In this document: positions 32,386-41,417 of the stretch, piece by piece | Numbering within the stretch: position 1 is the stretch's first letter | How the letters are laid out: every line of letters begins with the position of its first letter | NCBI GenBank assembly: GCA_965216105.1 | Contig: OZ244147.1 | Location: forward strand, 2,108,001 to 2,172,000 | Direction: 5' to 3' | DNA from: JAALLB01 sp017643495 | GTDB taxonomy: Bacteria; Pseudomonadota; Alphaproteobacteria; Rhizobiales; Rhizobiaceae | Length of the DNA stretch: 64,000 nucleotides | Program-made: the position numbers and the translations under genes | The notes under the pieces: model-generated | Told to the model about the DNA's origin: nothing | The model's input: the letters and a program-made list of their open reading frames with translations, nothing else | The model's database searches: none

Positions 32386-33765
32386 TCAGGCTGCCAGCTC
32401 GGTAACAATCCGGTTGCGACCATTGCGTTTGGCCGTGTAGAGGGCGACATCAGCCCGCTTCATAAGACGCTCAGGTGTATCATCTTCGCCATCGATCGAG
32501 GAAACACCCATGCTCATGGTGATGCTGATCTGCTTGCTGCCACCGGCAACCTGAACCGGATGCGCCTCGACTTCCAGGCGAATCCTTTCGGCGATCTTCT
32601 CGGCACGTTCCACATCCGTATCCGGCATGATTATGACAAATTCTTCGCCGCCAAACCGCGAAGCGAGATCCACTTCCCTGACCGATTTGGTTATGCGGGA
32701 AGCCACTTCACGAATAACCTGGTCACCGGCATCATGGCCATATGTGTCATTTACTGCCTTGAAGTGATCAATGTCGCACATGATTGCAGCAAGCCCGGAG
32801 CCTGACCTGCGGGCATTGTCAAACATGTTTGCGTAGTGTGAATCGTGATACCGGCGATTGTGCAGCCCCGTGAGCGGGTCCTTCACGGCCAGTTCTATCG
32901 TCTGCTGCACAGAGTTGCGAAGGCAATCATTGTAGTGCTTCCGGCTAATCTGTGTGCGGGAACGTGCGAGCAATTCCTGCTGGTCAATCGGACGGCGGAT
33001 GTAATCATTCACCCCGATCTCGAGTGCACGACTGACTATCTGCTCCTGATCCATGTCCGCCATCACGAGCAATGGCAGATTTCTGGTTTTTTCGACCGAG
33101 CGCAAATGCGAGCACAGTCTCAGACTGTCCACCCCTTCCATGGAAAGCGATACCACGGCCAGATCAAACTCATTGCCGACAATGGAAATCAGGGCTTCAT
33201 TCGGGTTGGTGATGACCTGTACGTCATATTCCTCGCAAAGATAGTCGACAACGCGCTCATAGGAACTGGCGCGATCATCAACCACTACAACCCGTCTCCG
33301 GTTTCCGTCATTGTGCCGGAAATCGTCAAAATGCGGCTCGCTGAAAGCCAGTTGGCTTCCGGTCATGGCGCGCATGCGCAGGTCATCGGTCAACATTTTG
33401 AGACGAACCAGGCTCTTGACCCTGGTCACCAGCGCCAAATCGTTGACGGGCTTGGTGAGGAAATCGTCGGCACCTGCTTCCAACCCCCGGACACGATCTT
33501 CCGTCTGGTCCAGCGCAGTCACCATTACTACCGGCAAGTGCATTGTGGAGGGATCCTGTTTCAGCCGGCGGCAAACCTCAAAGCCATCCATGCCGGGCAT
33601 CATTACATCCAGCAGAACAAGATCACATTGTCCTTCCCGGCACATTCGTATGGCATCGGGGCCATTGTCAGCCGTCAAAACCTGAAAATACTCAGCCATC
33701 AACCTCGCTTCGAGAAGGCGCACATTGGTGGGTATGTCGTCAACAACGAGAATGCGGGCTGTCAA
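32386..33765 (-). CDS. pleD: Diguanylate cyclase response regulator PleD
   Basis: A 459-residue protein with two receiver domains and a GGDEF domain. The phosphoacceptor is Asp53 (VLLDVMMPGMDGFEV); the second receiver (about 155-270) looks degenerate (DLAVVSLSMEGVDSL, no Asp at the acceptor place), as in Caulobacter PleD. The cyclase signature is SRFGGEEFVIIMP, and R-E-V-D five residues before it is the inhibitory c-di-GMP site. PleD makes c-di-GMP at the pole for cell-cycle and surface-attachment control. divK lies 49 bp upstream on the same strand, the conserved alphaproteobacterial pair. Confidence 0.96.
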   Translation of the reverse strand: MTARILVVDDIPTNVRLLEARLMAEYFQVLTADNGPDAIRMCREGQCDLVLLDVMMPGMDGFEVCRRLKQDPSTMHLPVVMVTALDQTEDRVRGLEAGADDFLTKPVNDLALVTRVKSLVRLKMLTDDLRMRAMTGSQLAFSEPHFDDFRHNDGNRRRVVVVDDRASSYERVVDYLCEEYDVQVITNPNEALISIVGNEFDLAVVSLSMEGVDSLRLCSHLRSVEKTRNLPLLVMADMDQEQIVSRALEIGVNDYIRRPIDQQELLARSRTQISRKHYNDCLRNSVQQTIELAVKDPLTGLHNRRYHDSHYANMFDNARRSGSGLAAIMCDIDHFKAVNDTYGHDAGDQVIREVASRITKSVREVDLASRFGGEEFVIIMPDTDVERAEKIAERIRLEVEAHPVQVAGGSKQISITMSMGVSSIDGEDDTPERLMKRADVALYTAKRNGRNRIVTELAA

Positions 33766-33814
33766 TTGGCCACCTCCGGTACTGGCATGTCATGTTTTCT
33801 GGATTGGCCGGTCA

Positions 33815-34189
33815 TTACTCACCATCACCGATGTAATACTGGATGGTCTTTACGAAACTCGCGACGGAAATGGGCTTTGAAATATATGCTTCGCATCCGC
33901 CCTGACGAATTCGCTCCTCATCTCCCTTCATTGCAAAGGCAGTCACCGCGATGACAGGAATGGAAGATATGCCGTCATCCTCCTTGATCCATCGTGTAAC
34001 ATCGAGGCCGGAAACCTCGGGAAGCTGAATATCCATCAGGATAAGGTCGGGCTTGTGTTCCCGAGCCAGATCAAGCGCTTTCATGCCATCCCGGGTCTGG
34101 ATGATGGAATACCCTTTTGCCTCCAACAAATCGTTGAAAAGCTTCATGTTCAGTTCGTTGTCTTCGACGATCAGTATCTTTTTTGACAT
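33815..34189 (-). CDS. divK: Single-domain response regulator DivK
   Basis: A 124-residue receiver domain and nothing else. The start MSKKILIVEDNELNMKLFND is nearly that of Caulobacter and rhizobial DivK. The phosphoacceptor is Asp53 (LILMDIQLPEVSGLD), and the conserved Thr/Lys are in PVIAVTAFAMKGDEERI and AYISKPISV. ATG 34189 was used; a longer frame upstream is non-homologous. DivK controls the DivL-CckA-CtrA pathway through PleC/DivJ-type kinases. It precedes pleD on the same strand. Confidence 0.97.
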   Translation of the reverse strand: MSKKILIVEDNELNMKLFNDLLEAKGYSIIQTRDGMKALDLAREHKPDLILMDIQLPEVSGLDVTRWIKEDDGISSIPVIAVTAFAMKGDEERIRQGGCEAYISKPISVASFVKTIQYYIGDGE

Positions 34190-34312
34190 CAGATAAAATT
34201 CCCAAGCACCAAAACCGCCCGGGCCAATTCTGGATATTGCAATTTCCGGGTGATAAGCTAACGCAATAAGGTTGACGAAACACAAACGCAACCGTCAAGC
34301 CCGGGTCTCAAA

Positions 34313-34606
34313 ATGCACAAAATGCGAACCATGTCTGCTGAAACCGCAAGTGACATTGCCGTGTCGGGTTTGCAATTCATAGCAGGTGATACAGAACAGC
34401 TTTCAAGGTTTGTATCGCTTACAGGCATGGAACCGGAACAAATGCGCGCCATGGCTTCCACACCGGCTTTTCTTGAAGCAATTCTTGATTATTTCATGGG
34501 CCATGAGCCAACATTGCTGTCTTTCGCGGCAAGCGCGGGCATTGACCCTCAGGATGTGGTCAATGCAAAGGCCGCCCTCGCCCCTCATCCCGACACGGGA
34601 GCCTAG
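34313..34606 (+). CDS. DUF3572 domain-containing protein
   Basis: A 97-residue acidic helical protein (SDIAVSGLQFIAGDTEQLSR, then LEAILDYFMGHEPTLLSFAA) typical of DUF3572, a family found next to divK in Hyphomicrobiales. ATG at 34313, 34322 or 34331 could each be the start; the middle or last would trim only a few residues. It ends 3 bp before dinB, indicating co-transcription. Function unknown. Confidence 0.88.
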   Translation: MHKMRTMSAETASDIAVSGLQFIAGDTEQLSRFVSLTGMEPEQMRAMASTPAFLEAILDYFMGHEPTLLSFAASAGIDPQDVVNAKAALAPHPDTGA

Positions 34607-34609
34607 ACA

Positions 34610-35887
34610 TTGCAGCGGGATGCAGCAGGGTTCTGCAGGGACTGCCTGACCTGGCAGACAGGAAACAGCGCCAATCCGAGACGATGCAGCAAGTGCGGCA
34701 GTCCGCGCATTGCAAGACATCCCGAACTTTCAACACTAGCCATTGCCCATATTGACTGTGATGCCTTCTACGCTTCTGTCGAGAAACGGGACAATCCCGA
34801 ACTTGCCGACAAGCCGGTCATCATAGGCGGAGGCAAGAGAGGTGTTGTCTCAACCGCCTGCTATGTGGCGCGGATACGCGGTGTTCACTCTGCACAGCCC
34901 ATGTTCAAGGCACTTGAAGCGTGTCCCGACGCGGTAGTGATCAAGCCGGACATGCGCAAATATTCAGAAGCAGGCAAACATATACGCGAAATGATGCGCA
35001 ACCTGACGCCGCAAGTTGAACCGCTGTCGATTGACGAAGCATTTCTCGACATGCGCGGCACGGAGAAACTGCATGGCGCACCACCAGCCGAAGTCCTGAT
35101 CCGCCTGGCGCAACGCATCGAAAAGGAGGTCGGTGTCACCGTTTCGGTCGGCCTTTCCTATTGCAAATTCCTGGCCAAGGTTGCTTCAGACCTCAACAAG
35201 CCACGGGGCTTTGCTGCCATCGGGCAAAGCGAAGCAATATCATTCCTTAGGGAGCAATCTGTTTCAATCGTCTGGGGTGTGGGAAAAGTCACCCAGAAAC
35301 GGCTTGCTGAAGACGGAATCACACACCTGTCCACCGTGCAGGACATGGATGATGCAGACCTGATCCGCCGATACGGATCCATGGGCCAGCATCTTGCCCG
35401 GTTGGCAAGGGGAGAAGACAGCCGTCTTGTAAAACCCGGCAATGCATCCAAATCGGTCAGCTCGGAAACCACTTTCAATGAAGATATTGCCAGTGCTGAA
35501 AAACTGTTGCCGGTACTCAGGAAACTATCGCAGCGTGTATCCGGCCAGTTAAAAGACAAGCACATCGCTGGCCAGACCATCGTCCTGAAACTGAAAACAG
35601 CGGATTTCAAGACTAGAACACGGTCCCGCCAGATACCGGACCCGACCCAACTGGAAGACCGAATATTCCGCACTGCAAGCGAATTGCTGCTGAAAGAGCT
35701 GGATGGCACCCGCTTCCGGCTTCTCGGTGTCGGCGTTTCAACGCTGGGCCCGGATGAACAGGCCGATCCTGATGACCTGGTTGATCCTGATTCAACACGG
35801 CGCGCCAAGGCGGAACGGGCGATCGACCGTGTTCGCAACCGCTTCGGTCAGGATGCTGTCCAGTTTGGCATCAACTTCAAGAACTGA
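34610..35887 (+). CDS. dinB: DNA polymerase IV (Y family) with N-terminal zinc ribbon
   Basis: A 425-residue translesion polymerase. The palm motifs are IAHIDCDAFYASVEKRD and PLSIDEAFLDM; the little-finger domain follows (about 280-400). A 35-residue N-terminal extension carries two CxxC pairs (FCRDCLTWQ and RRCSKCGSP), a zinc ribbon common in Hyphomicrobiales DinB but absent in E. coli. The C-terminus ends VQFGINFKN without an obvious long tail. Start is TTG at 34610, 3 bp after the DUF3572 gene. Confidence 0.94.
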   Translation: MQRDAAGFCRDCLTWQTGNSANPRRCSKCGSPRIARHPELSTLAIAHIDCDAFYASVEKRDNPELADKPVIIGGGKRGVVSTACYVARIRGVHSAQPMFKALEACPDAVVIKPDMRKYSEAGKHIREMMRNLTPQVEPLSIDEAFLDMRGTEKLHGAPPAEVLIRLAQRIEKEVGVTVSVGLSYCKFLAKVASDLNKPRGFAAIGQSEAISFLREQSVSIVWGVGKVTQKRLAEDGITHLSTVQDMDDADLIRRYGSMGQHLARLARGEDSRLVKPGNASKSVSSETTFNEDIASAEKLLPVLRKLSQRVSGQLKDKHIAGQTIVLKLKTADFKTRTRSRQIPDPTQLEDRIFRTASELLLKELDGTRFRLLGVGVSTLGPDEQADPDDLVDPDSTRRAKAERAIDRVRNRFGQDAVQFGINFKN

Positions 35888-35902
35888 TGCCCGCTGGCCC
35901 TA

Positions 35903-36733
35903 TCAGTTCTCCATCTTGCACGGCTTTTCGTCGAAATACTCAAATTCGGTGAGTGATGCGAGCAGCGAATAGTCCTGGTAACGCATGTTCAACTGGCGCG
36001 TTACACCATCACCATAAAGATAGAAGGACGCCTCATAAATCGGCGTGGCTTCTGCCGTATTGCCGAGGTTCTTGTCGAAATAGCTCATGGTTACCGGCCA
36101 GGCCTGCCTGTCACGCAAGCCCTTGATTGCCTCCGACGTTTCATCATCAAGCACTTCATCCAGCTTTTTCGGCTTGCCGATGACGCTGGCACTGCTGAGG
36201 GTCTTGTCTGCATCTCCCGACCCGTCGAAAATGTCATGTCTCAGGAAAACGGTTCCTTCACGCGCTGCATTCAACACCCTGATGAGGTGTGTGCTGGTGA
36301 AAATGGCGTCCTCAAGCTCGAACTCGCGTTTCTCACCCTGCCCGAGCCGCACCTCGATTCCCTCCGCGGTCCGCTCCGCGCTGCCGATAACCTTCTGGTC
36401 GGGCGTGTCGTTGACAAAACTCTTTGTCTGAAAAGAAAACTCTTTCCCGTCGGGGCTCTCATAGGTTGATGTCTGCTGGTCGGTCACGAATGTATCGCGG
36501 CCGGTATTGATTTTTGTAACAAACCGGTAGCGTACGGAAATTCCCTCGCACTCGTTTCCACTCACTTCATAGACAATCCGGCCTGTCATGCCCTTGATAC
36601 CGGAACGCTCCTCGGCATCATCCAGCTTTACATCGTACACCGCCCGGTGCGGTTTGAGGATTTCGAAACCAGCCGCATGGGCGGACACGGTTCCGGCAAG
36701 CACAATCACAAGACTGGATACGAGTATTTTCAC
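35903..36733 (-). CDS. eipB: EipB-type cell-envelope integrity protein (DUF1849)
   Basis: A 276-residue exported protein. I chose GTG 36733, which has an AAAGG ribosome-binding site and yields a signal peptide (MKILVSSLVIVLAGTVSAHA, then A). The mature protein begins LKPHRAVYDVKLDDAEERSG and continues GMTGRIVYEVSGNECEGISV, the DUF1849 pattern of Brucella EipB. Two cysteines, in NECEG and near the C-terminus (EKPCKMEN), correspond to the disulfide pair of that family. EipB is a periplasmic beta-spiral protein needed for envelope integrity. Monocistronic, opposite the flanking genes. Confidence 0.88.
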   Translation of the reverse strand: MKILVSSLVIVLAGTVSAHAAGFEILKPHRAVYDVKLDDAEERSGIKGMTGRIVYEVSGNECEGISVRYRFVTKINTGRDTFVTDQQTSTYESPDGKEFSFQTKSFVNDTPDQKVIGSAERTAEGIEVRLGQGEKREFELEDAIFTSTHLIRVLNAAREGTVFLRHDIFDGSGDADKTLSSASVIGKPKKLDEVLDDETSEAIKGLRDRQAWPVTMSYFDKNLGNTAEATPIYEASFYLYGDGVTRQLNMRYQDYSLLASLTEFEYFDEKPCKMEN

Positions 36734-36798
36734 GTTGAAGACCTTTCGAATTCCAATATCATCGGGAGCATATCCCTCTCCAATTCCAAGGCAAAGCT

Positions 36799-37533
36799 GT
36801 GACAGCAAAATCAGGCGACAAAACGCAAATCAATGTTAACTGGATAAAAAAAATTCCGATTGCCCACCGGGGGGTGCATTCTCCTGACAAGGGTATATTC
36901 GAAAATACGCTTTCCGCTGCACTGGCAGCCAAGGAGGCCGGATATGCAATCGAGATTGACCTGCAACCTTCGGCGGACGGTATTCCGGTTGTTTTTCATG
37001 ATTATCAGCTGAAACGCATGACCGGTCATGATGGGAAAACCAGGCAACTTGACCTCGAATCATTGCAGCAGTTGAAGATCGCAGGCACAAAAGACCACAT
37101 ACCGACCCTTCGCGAATTCCTTGATCTGGTCAGGGGACAGGTGCCCATCGTACTGGAATTAAAGGGACTTCCCGGAATGGATGACGGTTTTGTCGATGCT
37201 GTAGCCAGGGAACTGGTGCATTATGACGGTGACGTTGCGATCATGTCGTTCCACCATCACATCTTGCGCGACGCACGTGCACTCCATCCCGGTATCGCCC
37301 TTGGGTTGACTGCCGAGGGAGATGATTCTGCCTATGAGCAACATTCGCAAATCGTGGAAGAGACCGAGCCGGATTTCATTTCCTATGAACTGGCCAACCT
37401 GACTTGCCGGTTTGTCCGCGAGTTTACCGCATCCGGAAAGCCTGCCATCTGCTGGACCGTGCGAAGTGCAGAAGATGCCGCCCATGCCGACAAGCATGTC
37501 GACCAGATAACCTTTGAGGGGTTTCTCCCTTGA
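36799..37533 (+). CDS. ugpQ: Glycerophosphodiester phosphodiesterase
   Basis: A 244-residue cytoplasmic GDPD-family enzyme. IAHRGVHSPDKGIFENTLSA has the His-Arg pair, AIEIDLQPSADGIPVVFHDY the metal glutamate, aspartate and second His, and IVLELKG a further ligand. It hydrolyses glycerophosphodiesters to glycerol-3-phosphate and an alcohol. The GTG at 36799 is the earliest start; no upstream ATG is available. Divergent from eipB with 65 bp between starts. No signal peptide, so the UgpQ-type cytoplasmic role is likelier than a periplasmic GlpQ. Confidence 0.87.
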   Translation: MTAKSGDKTQINVNWIKKIPIAHRGVHSPDKGIFENTLSAALAAKEAGYAIEIDLQPSADGIPVVFHDYQLKRMTGHDGKTRQLDLESLQQLKIAGTKDHIPTLREFLDLVRGQVPIVLELKGLPGMDDGFVDAVARELVHYDGDVAIMSFHHHILRDARALHPGIALGLTAEGDDSAYEQHSQIVEETEPDFISYELANLTCRFVREFTASGKPAICWTVRSAEDAAHADKHVDQITFEGFLP

Positions 37534-37587
37534 AGTTCGTGACCCAACCGCCAAATCCTGTAGGAACATGACAGGAAACACGGACCT

Positions 37588-38751
37588 TTGAGCGAAACTT
37601 TCACCATTCGTGTCGTCAATTCCCTTGCTGACGTTGATGCCGGGCAATGGGACGGCCTGCTTGCCGGGCAGCCGCTGAACCCGTTTCTTACCCATGCATT
37701 CCTGCATGCACTGGAAAGTTCCGGCTCTGCCGTGCCCGAGACCGGATGGCTCGGACAACACCTTGTGCTCGAATCGGGCGCCGGAGAATATCTGGCTGCC
37801 CTGCCCTGCTATCTGAAGAATCACAGCCAGGGCGAGTATGTGTTCGACCACGGCTGGGCAGATGCTTTCATGCGCGCCGGAGGTGACTACTATCCGAAAC
37901 TGCAATGTTCCGTTCCGTTCACGCCTGCAACCGGGCCGCGTTTTCTTGTCCCGGAATGTGAGAACCGCGAGGCGAGGATTGCAGCGCTTGCGGAAGGTCT
38001 CAAACAATTGTCCGCCCGGTTGAACGTATCGTCAGCGCACATCACTTTCATGCAGGAAGACGAATGGGAGGCTGCGGGAAAGTTTGATTACCTCCAGCGT
38101 ACGGACCAGCAGTTCCACTGGGTGAATGAGAATTATGAAAGCTTTGAGGACTTTCTCAACGCCCTTTCTTCCCGCAAGAGGAAAAACATTCGCAAGGAAC
38201 GCAATACTGCCCTGGCCGGCAACGGCATTGAAATCGACCTTTTGAGCGGCGACCAGCTTGTCGAGCCTGTCTGGGACAGGTTTTTCGAATTCTACACGGA
38301 TACGGGCGCCCGCAAATGGGGGCAGCCCTATCTGACACGCGAGTTTTTCTCACAGATCGGCGAAACCCTGGGGGAGCGGGCACTCCTTGTGATGGCAAAA
38401 CGCGAGGGTCAATACATTGCCGGCGCGCTCAATTTCATCGGAGACGAATGCCTCTACGGGCGACATTGGGGATGCATAGAAGACCATTCCTGCCTGCATT
38501 TCGAGGTTTGCTATTACCAGGCCATCGACTTTGCGATCAGGAACCGGCTTGCACGCGTTGAGGCAGGCGCACAGGGAGCGCACAAGCTTGCGCGCGGTTA
38601 TGTGCCGGTTACAACCCGGTCAGCGCACTGGATAACCCATCCCGGGCTCCGCAATGCCGTATCCGATTATCTGGATCAGGAACGCAGGCATGTGGAAATG
38701 GAGAACCGGGCCCTTGCCGAACATGCCCCATTCAGGAAAGACAGAACGTGA
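37588..38751 (+). CDS. FemAB/GNAT-like N-acyltransferase (COG3146 type)
   Basis: A 387-residue protein of the predicted N-acyltransferase family PF04339. Typical stretches are GQWDGLLAGQPLNPFLTHAF near the N-terminus, LSSRKRKNIRKERNTA in the middle and GRHWGCIEDHSCLHFEVCYY with RVEAGAQGAHKLARGYVP near the end. The fold is a double GNAT like FemX, but the acceptor is unknown. Translation starts with TTG at 37588. It overlaps an alternative start of the HIT gene and ends 14 bp before the chosen one; both follow the phosphodiesterase gene on the plus strand. Confidence 0.87.
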   Translation: MSETFTIRVVNSLADVDAGQWDGLLAGQPLNPFLTHAFLHALESSGSAVPETGWLGQHLVLESGAGEYLAALPCYLKNHSQGEYVFDHGWADAFMRAGGDYYPKLQCSVPFTPATGPRFLVPECENREARIAALAEGLKQLSARLNVSSAHITFMQEDEWEAAGKFDYLQRTDQQFHWVNENYESFEDFLNALSSRKRKNIRKERNTALAGNGIEIDLLSGDQLVEPVWDRFFEFYTDTGARKWGQPYLTREFFSQIGETLGERALLVMAKREGQYIAGALNFIGDECLYGRHWGCIEDHSCLHFEVCYYQAIDFAIRNRLARVEAGAQGAHKLARGYVPVTTRSAHWITHPGLRNAVSDYLDQERRHVEMENRALAEHAPFRKDRT

Positions 38752-38765
38752 CAGGAGAAAACAAG

Positions 38766-39194
38766 ATGAGCACCAACCCGTATGACAATGACAATGTTTT
38801 CGCGAAAATCCTTCGTGGCGACATGCCTTCATTCAAGGTTCATGAAGATGAACACGTTCTTTGTTTCATGGATATCATGCCGCGGGGCAAGGGCCACAGC
38901 CTGGTCATTCCGAAAACGCCATGCCGCAATCTTCTCGATGCGGAGCCCGAAGTCGTGGCCCGGGTACACAGAACAGCACAGAAAGTTGCCCGCGCTGCCA
39001 TGAAGGCATTTTCTGCCGATGGCATTACAATACAGCAATTCAACGAAGATGCCGGCGGACAGGAGGTTTATCACTATCATGTGCATGTGATTCCACGCTT
39101 CTCCGGCGTCAAACTGGGGCCTCCGGGTGTCATGGGTGACATGGATGAAATCAGGGAAAACGGCGAGAAGCTTGCAGGTTCACTAGAAGACTGA
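38766..39194 (+). CDS. HIT family nucleotide-binding protein
   Basis: A 142-residue histidine-triad protein from ATG 38766, with AGGAG about 10 bp upstream. NVFAKILRGDMPSFKVHEDE begins the family and the triad is QEVYHYHVHVIPRFSG. HINT-type proteins hydrolyse purine phosphoramidates such as AMP-lysine; the true substrate is not known here. Last gene of the short plus-strand set with the phosphodiesterase and acyltransferase. Converges with the winged-helix/TPR gene 10 bp later. Confidence 0.92.
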   Translation: MSTNPYDNDNVFAKILRGDMPSFKVHEDEHVLCFMDIMPRGKGHSLVIPKTPCRNLLDAEPEVVARVHRTAQKVARAAMKAFSADGITIQQFNEDAGGQEVYHYHVHVIPRFSGVKLGPPGVMGDMDEIRENGEKLAGSLED

Positions 39195-39204
39195 ACCCAA
39201 TACC

Positions 39205-41070
39205 CTAACGGGTGTCGGTATTTCCGTTTTCCTCGTGATGATTGGCGACTTTGCGACTTCCCGCATATTTCGCCAGATCTTGATAGTAACCGATAATTCG
39301 GTCCTTGTGCGGCCCCCGCTCATCCCTGCAGAGGCGTGGCATTGTTACCTCGGCAAAATGGTCGGGATCGATGTCAGGCCAGTTATCCTTCTGGTTCTCC
39401 AGTATCCTGCCCGCTTCCTTCCCCCTGCCGAGGGCATTGAGTATCGCTGCCCGACGCATGAATGAATAAGGCGCTTCAAAAATCTTGGCTGCTCTTTCCT
39501 CCATTTCAAGCGCCCTTCCCAAATCTCCCCTGTTCATGTGCAACAACCCCAACCAGCTGATCGTAAACCACCGGATCGGGCTGTTCGGATCGAGCGAGGC
39601 ATCATAATCCACCGCCTCTTCCAGGATAAGGTTGGACGCAGGAGCGCAAGTATACGGAACGACGTTCACAAGAGCGCCTGCAAGCGCGTGGTTCGGGTCG
39701 ATTTCGAGAACCCTTTTCAATGAATTTCTGGCACTGGCATGCAATCCCATATGCCATTGTGATCGTGACACATTAAACAGGACATTGGGATCATTGGGGG
39801 AAAGCTGCATTGCAAGGACAGCACTTTGCCTTGCTTCCTTGAGCGCTTCGGCGTTGTTTGAAGCACTGTCAATATTGGCATGGTAGGCCAGCTTGTCAGC
39901 CAGTACAGAGTAGGCCGGCCCAAAATCAGGCTTTAGACTTATTGCCATCCGGGCCAGTTCCAGACGTTCTTTTTCCCATTCAAGACTGTTCCGGTCCGGG
40001 CCGGGCACCCATGTCGCCTTGATAAAGAGTTGCCAGGGCGAAAGGGTTTTGGGATCCCTCCCCTCCAACGCTTGCTTCGATGCCCCGAAAATCTGGCTGT
40101 GCAAATCTCGCGCCACCCTGTGCAACAATTCCGAAGCTTCTCCCTGCAATGCGACCTGAAAAGCGAACGAGCGCGACCAGACAATTGCATTGGTACGGGC
40201 ATTGACCAGAGTAACAGACATGCGGTCATCACCACCGATCCGGCGTATGGTCACGTTCACCCGAAAATCGATATTGGCGAGTTCGGGGATCTGTGCGGAC
40301 GGCTCAGGTTCTGAATCATCACTTGTTTCATCCAGAGATTCTGTAGCCAACGGGCTTTGTTCCGGCTGAACGATAACCACAAAGGCGTCGTTGCGACTTA
40401 GTTTTGAGCGCAGTTCATCCACCACAGCTATCGACTGGTCTATTTCGTAAATATCCTGGGCCGGGCCTATCGAGGGCTCAAGCCGCAGTGTAATTGCCGA
40501 AGCCGTGAGACTGGATCCGCCAGACTGGTCATGGTCGTGAAAAAGGAAATGAACAACAACACCGGAGACCATCGCAACAAGGGTCGCAACCAGAATACCG
40601 AAAACCCACCAGTTCAAAGGGACGTATCTTACTTGTGAAGAAGCCTGCAGCAATGATTCTGGTGTATCCTGCATCGGAGGCAATTCCTCGTGCGACGCAA
40701 GTATGGTGTCCGAGCTTTCTCCCGGGGTCTGATATGCCGGATTGGTTTCGAAATGGGGTCGATAACTGCCCTTAGGAATGGTGAGCAAGATTTCCTCATC
40801 CTGCCCTTTCCCGGCATAATACATGGAAAGCTGGGCGCGCATCCGCCCCATGGCAACGCGCACACTGGGGTCCAGTTGAGGATCAAATGTTTCCGGACGA
40901 CCAAGGGCACTGGTTGCGATCGTGTAGGCCTTGATGCCTTCGCCGCGCCCTGCGAGTTCTTCGGTAACAATGTATTTCAGAATACGGACAAGACTTTCAG
41001 AATTGGCAAACCGGTCAGATGCCACGATACGATCAATTGCTGACCATATTCTCTGATGGTCAATGTCCAT
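39205..41070 (-). CDS. Membrane-anchored winged-helix regulator with TPR-type extracytoplasmic region
   Basis: A 621-residue protein in three parts. Residues 1-110 form the DNA-binding-type domain found before TPR or cyclase modules in rhizobia (SLVRILKYIVTEELAGRGEG, then FDPQLDPSVRVAMGRMRAQL and ILLTIPKGSYRPHF). One membrane helix lies at about 155-177 (WWVFGILVATLVAMVSGVVV). After it comes a TolB-like segment and TPR-like helices (about 350-600, e.g. MAISLKPDFGPAYSVLADKL and LAMQLSPNDPNVLFNVSRSQ). The layout is like CadC: cytoplasmic DNA-binding head, periplasmic sensor. It is divergent from the vWA pilus-like gene at 41418, its possible target. Ligand unknown. Confidence 0.8.
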   Translation of the reverse strand: MDIDHQRIWSAIDRIVASDRFANSESLVRILKYIVTEELAGRGEGIKAYTIATSALGRPETFDPQLDPSVRVAMGRMRAQLSMYYAGKGQDEEILLTIPKGSYRPHFETNPAYQTPGESSDTILASHEELPPMQDTPESLLQASSQVRYVPLNWWVFGILVATLVAMVSGVVVHFLFHDHDQSGGSSLTASAITLRLEPSIGPAQDIYEIDQSIAVVDELRSKLSRNDAFVVIVQPEQSPLATESLDETSDDSEPEPSAQIPELANIDFRVNVTIRRIGGDDRMSVTLVNARTNAIVWSRSFAFQVALQGEASELLHRVARDLHSQIFGASKQALEGRDPKTLSPWQLFIKATWVPGPDRNSLEWEKERLELARMAISLKPDFGPAYSVLADKLAYHANIDSASNNAEALKEARQSAVLAMQLSPNDPNVLFNVSRSQWHMGLHASARNSLKRVLEIDPNHALAGALVNVVPYTCAPASNLILEEAVDYDASLDPNSPIRWFTISWLGLLHMNRGDLGRALEMEERAAKIFEAPYSFMRRAAILNALGRGKEAGRILENQKDNWPDIDPDHFAEVTMPRLCRDERGPHKDRIIGYYQDLAKYAGSRKVANHHEENGNTDTR

Positions 41071-41417
41071 CCGCTGGCCAGACCTCTCTCTGAAACTTGT
41101 TACACACCATCATGAAATATAACAGATTTTCAAAGAACCGGAAATGTCCGGCAAACAGGACAACATGTGACTGCGTCTGATAATCAGCGCATCCAATCCG
41201 CATTGGTCTGCTTGTTTTTCACGCTGAAAAGCAGTCATTACACGGAGATGTTTCCGGAAAGCTTTGAAGCAAAACGCATTTCCGCCTTTTCACCAAGCAC
41301 TCATGGTTAAGAATTCCCTGATTTATTCATTCGAATTTTGTGCCTAGTTCAAAACTTATTTGAACATTTCTGCTGTAGAAACACTGCAAGAAACCCAACA
41401 AGCAGCGCGGAAAAACC
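41071..41417. promoter_or_regulatory. Divergent promoter region with perfect inverted repeat
   Basis: A 347-bp gap between the membrane regulator and the vWA gene without any convincing ORF. GTTCAAA at 41347-41353 is mirrored by TTTGAAC at 41359-41365 (5-bp spacer), 52 bp before the vWA start. The surrounding 41300-41380 is AT-rich as promoters are. It could be an operator for the membrane regulator; nothing else stands out. Confidence 0.4.

Noticed and set aside
37159..38007. Minus-strand frame of 282 codons over the phosphodiesterase and acyltransferase genes
   Set aside because: Antisense to two genes with clear family motifs.
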